Part shown: positions 56,889 through 64,000 of the stretch, one piece after another | Layout of the letters: every line of letters starts with the position of its first letter | Numbering within the stretch: the stretch's first letter is position 1 | DNA from: Candidatus Siliceabacter maunaloa | Lineage (GTDB): Bacteria; Actinomycetota; Thermoleophilia; Solirubrobacterales; Solirubrobacteraceae | Direction of reading: 5' to 3' | Length of the DNA stretch: 64,000 nucleotides | Assembly (NCBI GenBank): GCA_024330185.1 | Contig: JANDLV010000013.1 | Coordinates: forward strand, 1 to 64,000 | Made by a program: the position numbers and the translations under genes | The notes under the pieces: generated by a model | What the model saw: the letters and a program-made list of their open reading frames with translations, nothing else | Databases searched by the model: none | What the model was told of the DNA's origin: nothing

Positions 56889-57290
56889 TCATTCCTTGCC
56901 GCCGACGATGCGGTCGCGGGCGCGCTCGGCCACTCCGCGCTCTCCCCGCAGGCCGGACATGCGCTTGATGTCCTCCTGGACCCCGCGGAGGGTCTCGTGG
57001 AGAGCCCCGAACTCAGTGGCGAGCCCCCCAGTCGTGCGCTCGATCGTGGCCAGGCGCTCGTCGACCGGCGCGAGGGCCTCGTGCAGGGCGTCCAGCCGCG
57101 ACCCGAGATCCTCGTTCAGGCGCTCCAAGGCGGGGAGCAGCTCGGCCAGCGGCTCGGTCTGCTCGCGCACGCGGGTCAGCTCCAGGCGGATCGCGCGCAA
57201 CTCGGCCAGCTCGTCGAGCGCCTCCAGCACCCGCTCGGGCATGCGTAGAGGCGCCAGGAGATTCCCCCACACGCCGCCTCGATCAGCCAC
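56889..57290 (-). CDS. Coiled-coil protein of unknown function
   Basis: The 133-residue chain is mostly one amphipathic helix with heptad Leu/Ala pattern (VLEALDELAELRAIRLELTRVREQTEPLAELLPALERLNEDLGSRLDALHEALAPVDERLATIERTTGGL). It has a short N-terminal MADRGGVWGNLLAPLRMPERV and a basic end. The pattern resembles small actinobacterial coiled-coil proteins beside lipid-synthesis genes, but no family is certain. It leads the unit coiled coil-fabF-channel-LysR and diverges from the carboxylase. Confidence 0.65.
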   Translation of the reverse strand: MADRGGVWGNLLAPLRMPERVLEALDELAELRAIRLELTRVREQTEPLAELLPALERLNEDLGSRLDALHEALAPVDERLATIERTTGGLATEFGALHETLRGVQEDIKRMSGLRGERGVAERARDRIVGGKE

Positions 57291-57418
57291 CGAACGGACC
57301 CTACATCACGGTCCCCGCGCGCGCAGAAGCGCAACGCGCGAGCTCTGCACAGGACGGCGCGGCCCCGGCTCTGGTTGACTGACCGGATGGTGCGTTCTCT
57401 TTGGGAGGTGAGGGCGGG

Positions 57419-60400
57419 ATGACCCGCGTGGCGATCGTCAACCGCGGCGAGGCCGCGGTACGCCTGATCCGTGCGGTGCGCGAGCTCGACCACAGGGACG
57501 GCAGCACGATGCGGACGATCGCCTTCCACACCGAAGCCGAGCGGCGGGCCATGTTCGTGCGCCAGGCCGACGAGTCCATGGTCATCCGTGCCGACGGGAC
57601 CGACAACCCCTACCTCGACCTGGGCGAGCTCGAGCGCGCGCTGCGCGAGAGCGGGGCCGACGCGGCCTGGGTCGGCTGGGGCTTCGTCGCCGAGGACCCC
57701 GACTTCGCAGAGCTGTGCGACCGCATCGGCGTGGCCTTCGTCGGCCCGCCGCCCGAGGTGATGCGCCGCCTGGGCGACAAGGTCCAGGCCAAGGGGTTCG
57801 CGCAGCAGGCGGGCGTGCCGGTGGCCGCCTGGAGCGCCGGCCCGGTGGAGACGGTGGACGCCGCCATCGAGCACGCCCGGGAGATCGGCTATCCGGTCAT
57901 GATCAAGGCCGCGGCCGGGGGCGGGGGACGGGGCATCCGCATGGCCGCCTGCGAGGAGGAGCTGGCGGCGGCCTTCGAGAGCGCGCAGGCCGAGGCGCAG
58001 CGCTCCTTCGCCGACGCGACCATCTTCATCGAGCGCCTGGTCACCGGCGCCCACCATGTCGAGGTCCAGGTCATCGCCGACCACCACGGCGCGGTCTGGG
58101 CCGCCGGGGTGCGGGACTGCTCGATGCAGCGTCGCAATCAGAAGGTCATCGAGGAGTCGGGCTCGCCGGCCCTCAGCGCGCAGCAGTCCGACGAGCTGCG
58201 GGCCGCGGCCGTCAACCTGGCCCGTTCGACGGGCTACCGCAACGCCGGCACCGTCGAGTTCCTCTATCAGCCCGACGAGAAGGCCATCTCCTTCCTCGAG
58301 GTCAACCCGCGCCTGCAGGTCGAGCATCCCGTCACGGAGATGACCACGGGCCTCGACCTCGTCAAGCTCCAGCTCCACGTGGCCCTGGGCGGGCGCCTGG
58401 AGGGCGAGCCGCCGGCCGCGTGGGGTCACGCGATCGAGGCCCGGCTCAACGCCGAGGATCCCGAGCGGGGCTTCGCCCCCGCCCCCGGGACCGTCGAGCT
58501 CCTCAGGCTCCCCTCCGGGCCCGGGGTGCGGGTCGAGACCGGCGTCGAGGTGGGCGACGTCATTCCCATCGAGTACGACTCGATGGTCGCCAAGGTCATC
58601 GGCTGGGGCCGGGACCGCTCCGAGGCGAGGGCACGCCTCTACCGCGCTCTGACGGAGACGACCGTGATCGTGCGTGGCGGGACGACCAACAAGGCCTTCC
58701 TGCTGGACCTGCTTCAACGCCCGGAGATGATCGCCGGCACCGTCGACACCGGCTGGCTGGACCGCCTGGTCGCCGCGGGCGGCCACCTCCCGACGCGCCA
58801 CGCCGACGTCGCCGTGCTGGCCGCCGCCATCGACGTCTACGACGCCGAGCAGCAGTTCGAGCGCGGCGGCTTCTATGCCACGGCCAGCCGCGGCCGGCCT
58901 CAGGCCAGGGAGGAGATCGGCCGGACGGTGGAGCTGCGCCACCGCGGGGAGATCTACCGGCTGGCGCTCGCCCAGACGGGCCCGCGCAGCTACAAGATCG
59001 AGGCCGACGGCGCGAGCATCCCCGTGGAGGTCGAGCCCCTGCGCCCCTTCGCCCGCCGGCTCACCATCGCCGGGCACGCCCTCAGGGTCGACTGCGTCAC
59101 CGACGGGCCGGATCATCTCGTGGAGGTCGAGGGCGTGGCCCATCGCGTGTCCCGGGACGAGGGGGGCGTCATCCGCGCCCCGGCGCCCGCGCTCGTCGTG
59201 GCCGTGAACGTGGCCGCCGGCGACGAGGTGGAGGCCGGGTCGCCGGTCGCGGTGCTGGAGGCGATGAAGATGGAGATGACGATCGTGGCCACGCACTCCG
59301 GGAGGGTGCGGGAGGTCCTGGTCGCGGGCAGCGTCCACGTCGACGCGGGAGCGCCCCTGCTAAGCGTGGAGCCCCAGGCCGTGGACGGCGCGGCGGCGCC
59401 CGACGCGCCGCGGATCGCCTTCGACGCGCTGGTGAGCCCCAGCGAGCCCGGCGCCCGCCTGCGTGCGCGCGAGCACCTGCAGGCCCTGCGCAGCCTGATC
59501 ATGGGCTTCGACGTGACCGTGGAGGAAGCCCGCCGGCTCGTGGCCGGGTTCGAGCGGGCCCGGGACGAGCTGCCTCCCGACGACCCCGAGGTGCTCCAGG
59601 GCGAGCTCGAGATCCTCACGCTCTTCGCCGACCTGGCCGAGCTGTCGCGTAACTGGCCCGCGACGGAGCGGGAGGAGCTCGAGGAGGAGGAGGGCGAACG
59701 CGTCCGCAGCCCGCGCGAGCACTTCCGCTCCTATCTCCGCTCGCTCGACGTCGAGCGCGAGGGCCTCCCGGAGACCTTTCGCGCCAGGCTCGCCCGGGCG
59801 CTGGCCCGCTACGGGGTGCACGATCTCGAGCGCGGGCCCGAGCTCGACGAGGCGGTCTACCGGATCTTCCTCGCCCACCAGCGGGCGCCGTCGCAGGTTC
59901 CGGCCGTGATGGCGCTCCTCGACCGGCGCCTGGAGTACGCCGACGCGCTGCCCGAGGCACTGCGGGTCGAGTTCCGCGAGACCCTCGACCGGTTGATCGC
60001 GGCCGCGCAGCTGCGCTATCCCGTCGTGGGCGAGCTGGCCCGCAGCGTGCGTTTCCGCCTGTTCGACCAGCCCGTCATCGAGCAGGCCCGCGAGCAGGTC
60101 TTCGCCTCGGTGCGAGAGCAGGTCAGCCTCCTGGCCGCCCATCCGCAGGCCCCCGACTACGCCGAGCGCATGGAGGCGCTCGTCGACAGCCCGCAGCCCC
60201 TGATCCGGCTGCTGGCGGAGCGGACCGGCGGGGCCCAGGGCCACGAGCCCATGCTCGAGCTCCTCACCCGCCGCTACTACAAGATCCGTGCGCTCGAGGA
60301 TGTGCGCTCACACGTCCGCGAAGGACGGCAGTTCCTCACCGCCCGCTACGGTGCGGCCGACGGGCCACCCGTCCAGCTGATCGCCACGCTCGGCGAGGCC

Positions 60401-62911
60401 CCGGACCTGCCCGAGGCCGCCGCGGCCGCTGCTGCGCTCGCATCCGAGGCTCCCGGCCCCAAGGCCGTCGTCGACTTCTACCTCTCCTGGAGCGGGCCTC
60501 CGTCGGACGCCGACGCCATGGCCGCCAAGCTCCTCCCGACCATCGAGGCGGCACAGTTCCCCCCGGCGGTGGGGCGCGTGACGGTGGCCGTGAGCGGCAA
60601 GGCCGGCGCCGACGTGCACTACTTCACCTTCCGCCGGGCCGACGCGGGCTTCGAGGAGGACCGCGTCACCCGTGAGCTGCACCCGATGATCGCGCGACGC
60701 CTTCATCTCTGGCGCCTGGCCAACTTCGATCTCGAGCGGCTGCCCGCGGTCGAGGACGTCCACCTTTTCCACGCCACCGCCCGCGAGAACCCGTCCGACG
60801 AGCGCCTCGTGGCGCTGGCCGAGGTGCGCGACCTCACGGCGGTGCGTGACGCGTCGGGCCGGCTCACCGCCGCACCCGAGCCCGAGCGCGTCCTCGCGGC
60901 CTGCCTCGACAGCATCCGCCGCGTCCAGGCCCAGCGCCCCTCGAAGAAGCGACTGCACGGCAACCGGGTGCTCCTCCACGTCTGGCCCCCCCTGGAGGTG
61001 CCTCTCGACGAACTGCTCGCCTTCACCGGGTCGCTGGCTCCGATCACGACCGGGTTGGGTCTCGAGGAGGTGTCGATCGAGGCACGCGTCCCCGATCCGG
61101 CGGACGGCGAGCTGCGCCCGATGGCCCTGCGCTTCTCCTACCAGCCCGGCGCGGGGGTGAAGCTCTCCGTCGCACAGCCGCCGACCGAGCCTCTGTCGCC
61201 GCTGGACGAGTACGCGCAGAAGGTGCTGCGGGCGCGACGCCGTGGGACGGTGTACCCGTACGAGCTCGTCGGGCTCCTCACGCGAGCAGGGGGGTCCTTC
61301 ACCGAGTACGACCTCGACGAGGACGGCAACCTGGTGGAGGTGCAGCGGCCCTTGGGCGGCAACAGCGCCGGGATCGTCGTGGGCGTCGTGCGCACGATCA
61401 CCGACCGCTACCCAGAGGGGATGGTCCGTGTCGTCCTCTTCGGCGATCCGACCAGGGCGCTGGGGTCGATCGCCGAGCCGGAGGCCGTGCGGATCATGCG
61501 CGCACTCGACCTCGCCGAGGAGATGCAGGTGCCCGTCGAGTGGCTCGCCGTGTCGGCCGGGGCCAAGATCTCGATGGAGAGCGGCACGGAGAACATGGAC
61601 TGGATCTCACGCGTGCTGCGTCGCCTGATCACCTTCACCCAGGCCCGCGGCGAGGTCAACGTGGTCGTCGCCGGGATCAACGTCGGGGCCCAGCCCTACT
61701 GGAACGCGGAGGCGACGATGCTCCTGCACACCCGGGGCATCCTGGTCATGACGCCCGACAGCGCCATGGTGCTCACCGGCAAGCAGGCGCTGGAGTACTC
61801 GGGTGGCGTCTCGGCCGAGGACAACTTCGGGATCGGCGGCTACGACCGGATCATGGGCCCCAACGGCCAGGCCCAGTACTGGGCGGCGGACCTGACCGCC
61901 GCCTGCGAGATCCTCTTCGCCCACTACGAGCACACCTACGTCGCGCCCGGGGAGCGCCACCCGCGCCAGGCGTGGACGACCGACCCCGTCGACCGCGACG
62001 TGTGCACCCACCCCCACCGCGCCCCCGGCAACGACTTCCGGACCGTGGGCGACATCTTCTCGCAGGAGACCAACCCCGAGCGCAAGAAGCCCTTCGACAT
62101 CCGCACGGTGATGCGAGCCGTGGGCGACCAGGACCACACGCCCCTCGAGCGTTGGGCGGCGATGGCGGGTGCCCAGAGCGCGGTCGTCTTCGACGCCCAC
62201 CTGGGCGGCCATCCGGTGACCCTGCTGGGCATCGAGTCCCAGGCGCTGCCCCGCAGCGGCTTCCTGCCCGCCGACGGACCGGATCAGTGGACGGCCGGAA
62301 CGCTGTTCCCACGCTCGTCCAAGAAGGTGGCCCGCGCCATCAACGCCGCCAGCGGCAACCGGCCCGTGGTGGTGCTGGCCAACCTGTCGGGCTTCGACGG
62401 CTCGCCCGAGTCCCTGCGCGAGCTGCAGCTCGAGTACGGGGCCGAGATCGGCCGGGCGGTCGTCAACTTCGACGGCCCGATCGTCTTCTGCGTCGTCTCG
62501 CGCTACCACGGAGGAGCATTCGTGGTGTTCTCGGGCACGCTCAACGACAACATGGAGGTGATCGCCGTCGAGGGCTCCTACGCGTCGGTCATCGGCGGCG
62601 CTCCGGCGGCCGCGACGGTCTTCGCCCGCGACGTGAGCGCCCGCACCGACGCCGATCCCCGCGTGGTCGAGCACGAGGCCCGCCTGGCGGATGCCGACGA
62701 CGACGAGCGGGCGCGCCTGCGGTCCGCGCTGGCCGAGGTGCGGGCATCGGCGCGCTCGGAGAAGCTCGGCGAGGTGGCGGCGGAGTTCGACAGCGTCCAC
62801 AGCGTGGAACGGGCGCTGCGCACCGGCTCGATAGATGCCATCATCCCCGCCGCGCGTCTGCGGCCTCACCTCGTCGAGGCCGTCGAGAGAGGGATAGGGC
62901 GAACACGTTGA
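57419..62911 (+). CDS. Single-chain multidomain acyl-CoA carboxylase (eukaryotic ACC-like layout)
   Basis: The 1830-residue protein has all activities of a biotin-dependent carboxylase. Biotin carboxylase (residues 1-450) has KAAAGGGGRGIR, HHVEVQVIAD and FLEVNPRLQVEHPVTE. The carrier domain has EAMKMEM with the biotin Lys617. A central region of about 600 residues recalls the eukaryotic ACC central domain (HVWPPLEVPL...GTVYPYELVGLL). The C-terminal carboxyltransferase has INVGAQPYWNAEATML, GGVSAEDNFGIGGYDRIMGPNGQAQY and GSYASVIGGAPAAATVFARDV. The likely product is malonyl-CoA, but acyl specificity is unproven. ATG 57419 is preferred over the in-frame GTG 57401, with a G-rich site upstream. 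It overlaps PEP carboxylase by 4 nt. Confidence 0.92.
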   Translation: MTRVAIVNRGEAAVRLIRAVRELDHRDGSTMRTIAFHTEAERRAMFVRQADESMVIRADGTDNPYLDLGELERALRESGADAAWVGWGFVAEDPDFAELCDRIGVAFVGPPPEVMRRLGDKVQAKGFAQQAGVPVAAWSAGPVETVDAAIEHAREIGYPVMIKAAAGGGGRGIRMAACEEELAAAFESAQAEAQRSFADATIFIERLVTGAHHVEVQVIADHHGAVWAAGVRDCSMQRRNQKVIEESGSPALSAQQSDELRAAAVNLARSTGYRNAGTVEFLYQPDEKAISFLEVNPRLQVEHPVTEMTTGLDLVKLQLHVALGGRLEGEPPAAWGHAIEARLNAEDPERGFAPAPGTVELLRLPSGPGVRVETGVEVGDVIPIEYDSMVAKVIGWGRDRSEARARLYRALTETTVIVRGGTTNKAFLLDLLQRPEMIAGTVDTGWLDRLVAAGGHLPTRHADVAVLAAAIDVYDAEQQFERGGFYATASRGRPQAREEIGRTVELRHRGEIYRLALAQTGPRSYKIEADGASIPVEVEPLRPFARRLTIAGHALRVDCVTDGPDHLVEVEGVAHRVSRDEGGVIRAPAPALVVAVNVAAGDEVEAGSPVAVLEAMKMEMTIVATHSGRVREVLVAGSVHVDAGAPLLSVEPQAVDGAAAPDAPRIAFDALVSPSEPGARLRAREHLQALRSLIMGFDVTVEEARRLVAGFERARDELPPDDPEVLQGELEILTLFADLAELSRNWPATEREELEEEEGERVRSPREHFRSYLRSLDVEREGLPETFRARLARALARYGVHDLERGPELDEAVYRIFLAHQRAPSQVPAVMALLDRRLEYADALPEALRVEFRETLDRLIAAAQLRYPVVGELARSVRFRLFDQPVIEQAREQVFASVREQVSLLAAHPQAPDYAERMEALVDSPQPLIRLLAERTGGAQGHEPMLELLTRRYYKIRALEDVRSHVREGRQFLTARYGAADGPPVQLIATLGEAPDLPEAAAAAAALASEAPGPKAVVDFYLSWSGPPSDADAMAAKLLPTIEAAQFPPAVGRVTVAVSGKAGADVHYFTFRRADAGFEEDRVTRELHPMIARRLHLWRLANFDLERLPAVEDVHLFHATARENPSDERLVALAEVRDLTAVRDASGRLTAAPEPERVLAACLDSIRRVQAQRPSKKRLHGNRVLLHVWPPLEVPLDELLAFTGSLAPITTGLGLEEVSIEARVPDPADGELRPMALRFSYQPGAGVKLSVAQPPTEPLSPLDEYAQKVLRARRRGTVYPYELVGLLTRAGGSFTEYDLDEDGNLVEVQRPLGGNSAGIVVGVVRTITDRYPEGMVRVVLFGDPTRALGSIAEPEAVRIMRALDLAEEMQVPVEWLAVSAGAKISMESGTENMDWISRVLRRLITFTQARGEVNVVVAGINVGAQPYWNAEATMLLHTRGILVMTPDSAMVLTGKQALEYSGGVSAEDNFGIGGYDRIMGPNGQAQYWAADLTAACEILFAHYEHTYVAPGERHPRQAWTTDPVDRDVCTHPHRAPGNDFRTVGDIFSQETNPERKKPFDIRTVMRAVGDQDHTPLERWAAMAGAQSAVVFDAHLGGHPVTLLGIESQALPRSGFLPADGPDQWTAGTLFPRSSKKVARAINAASGNRPVVVLANLSGFDGSPESLRELQLEYGAEIGRAVVNFDGPIVFCVVSRYHGGAFVVFSGTLNDNMEVIAVEGSYASVIGGAPAAATVFARDVSARTDADPRVVEHEARLADADDDERARLRSALAEVRASARSEKLGEVAAEFDSVHSVERALRTGSIDAIIPAARLRPHLVEAVERGIGRTR

Positions 62912-64000
62912 CCGAGGTCGAGAGGATCACTCCACCCACGGCCGACGACCCGCTCGATCGGGAGACCGAGCTCCTCTCCGACCTGCTCGGCGAGGTGGTG
63001 GAGGGCCTGGAGGGTGCGCAGCTGTGGGAAGCGGTGCGCTCCCTGCACGCGGACGCAGCCGCCATCCGCGCCGGCGACGAGGAGGCCGCGGAGCGGCTGA
63101 TCGCGCGGCTGCGCCAGTCCTCCGACGCGGAGATGGCCCCCTTCATCCGCGCCTGCGCCATGGAGCTCGCGCTCGCCAACATCGCCGAGGCGCGCGAGCG
63201 CGTGCGCGAGCGGCGCCGCTACGACGGCGACGCCGGCGGCCAGCGCGAGTCGCTCGCCGAGGCCGCCACCACCCTGCGCGACGAGGATCCTCAACGGGTC
63301 GCGGCGCTGGCGTCGGCGCTCGAGGTCGAGCTCGTGCTCACCGCGCACCCCACCGAGGCCAGGCGGCGCTCCATCCTCAATCACCAGCGCCAGATCGCCG
63401 CGGCGCTCGAGGTCGCGCAGGACGATCGCCTCGGCGCCTCCGAGCGCGAGGAGGCGAGGGGACAGATACGCGAGGCCCTCGCGCTGTGGTGGCAGACCGA
63501 CGCGGTACGGCGGTCGCGCCCGCGGGTGGAGGACGAGGTCCAGAACGTGCTGTTCTTCTTCGAGGCGGTGCTCTTCGACGCCGTGCCGGCGCTGGGCGCC
63601 GAGGTGGCACGACGTCTGTGCGGCGATCCCACGGTCGTGGTCACGCCGGTGCTCTTCGGCTCGTGGGCCGGAGGCGACATGGATGGCAACCCCGAGGTGG
63701 ATCCGGCCGGCTTCCTCCCCATACTCGAGACCCACCGCCGGCTCGCGCTGCGGTTGCTGGGCGACCGCGTGGGCGCGCTCGCGCGGAGCTACTCGCAGGG
63801 CGCGAACCATCTGCCCGCCGGCGCGCGCCTCCTCGCCTCACTCGAGCACGACGCGAACGAACTGCCTCGCGCAGCACACGAGATGGACCCGCGCTGGGGC
63901 GCGGAGCCGCTGCGCCTCAAGCTCAACTTCGTCTGGAGACGGCTCCTCAACACGCTGGAGCCCGGTGACGAGCCGGGGTACGGGTCGCCCCGGGAGCTGG
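62908..64000 (+). CDS. ppc: Phosphoenolpyruvate carboxylase, 5' part (runs off the window)
   Basis: The frame opens with TTG at 62908, overlapping the carboxylase stop (TTGA), and stays open to the window edge (about 364 residues, against roughly 900 expected). PEPC hallmarks are visible: LVLTAHPTEARRRSILNHQ with the catalytic His, QTDAVRRSRPRVEDEVQN, and LFGSWAGGDMDGNPEV. It carboxylates PEP with bicarbonate to oxaloacetate, refilling the TCA cycle. Translational coupling to a malonyl-CoA-forming carboxylase suggests linked control of anaplerosis and lipid synthesis. Confidence 0.93.
   Translation, partial: MTEVERITPPTADDPLDRETELLSDLLGEVVEGLEGAQLWEAVRSLHADAAAIRAGDEEAAERLIARLRQSSDAEMAPFIRACAMELALANIAEARERVRERRRYDGDAGGQRESLAEAATTLRDEDPQRVAALASALEVELVLTAHPTEARRRSILNHQRQIAAALEVAQDDRLGASEREEARGQIREALALWWQTDAVRRSRPRVEDEVQNVLFFFEAVLFDAVPALGAEVARRLCGDPTVVVTPVLFGSWAGGDMDGNPEVDPAGFLPILETHRRLALRLLGDRVGALARSYSQGANHLPAGARLLASLEHDANELPRAAHEMDPRWGAEPLRLKLNFVWRRLLNTLEPGDEPGYGSPREL

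Overview
The window is very GC-rich (by eye above 70 percent G+C), gene-dense DNA with short gaps, many 1-4 nt gene overlaps and frequent GTG/TTG starts. Gene content (transglycosylase-like wall protein with a coiled coil, WYL and MmyB-type regulators, DUF559 proteins, fused acyl-CoA carboxylase, desaturase plus ferredoxin reductase) suggests an actinobacterium, perhaps of the Thermoleophilia. That placement is inference; no rRNA or other taxonomic marker is present. Two genes carry an in-frame TGA exactly where a redox-active Cys is expected, each followed by a plausible bacterial SECIS hairpin, so the organism probably decodes selenocysteine.

Layout. 1-214: a truncated membrane protein inside a perfect inverted repeat, probably a fold-back artefact at a contig end. 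418-7.7 kb: a 46-residue poly-Arg mini-protein, an ABC exporter, a protein kinase, a DUF2252 protein, a flavodoxin-like protein and a Clp AAA+ ATPase with a zinc finger. 7.8-13 kb: a selenocysteine DsbA/FrnE-like oxidoreductase behind a YedK/HMCES-type DNA-protein crosslink protein, a DUF559 protein, a HARP-SNF2 helicase, CDGSH and VOC proteins. 13-22.5 kb: an aldo/keto reductase with a divergent MmyB-type regulator, DEAD-box helicase-BipA, a frameshifted RDD protein, a CsbD-like protein, two alpha/beta hydrolases, and a secreted-protein/haem-membrane-protein pair. 22.6-26.6 kb: response regulators facing a histidine kinase that overlaps a substrate-binding lipoprotein. 26.6-45.5 kb: mixed housekeeping and accessory genes, including purU, TerC, a desaturase and its likely reductase, a GGDEF/HD-GYP protein, a DrrAB-like ABC exporter, a WYL regulator, the selenocysteine rhodanese, GreA and glycogen phosphorylase.

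45.7-53.4 kb is a Calvin-Benson-Bassham (CBB) operon: glpX (FBPase/SBPase), class I aldolase, a ComB-family phosphatase, red-type RuBisCO cbbL-cbbS, cbbX and phosphoribulokinase, followed by a CBS-domain protein and a USP-like protein. The ComB-family gene is the oddest member; I infer it may act as a 2-phosphoglycolate phosphatase. On the opposite strand follow a LysR regulator (candidate CbbR), a two-helix channel-like RCK protein, FabF and a coiled-coil protein. Then comes an 1830-residue single-chain biotin-dependent carboxylase with a eukaryotic-ACC-like central region, overlapping by 4 nt with PEP carboxylase, which runs off the window. Three CO2/bicarbonate-fixing enzymes thus lie within about 15 kb, suggesting an autotrophy/anaplerosis/lipid-synthesis island.
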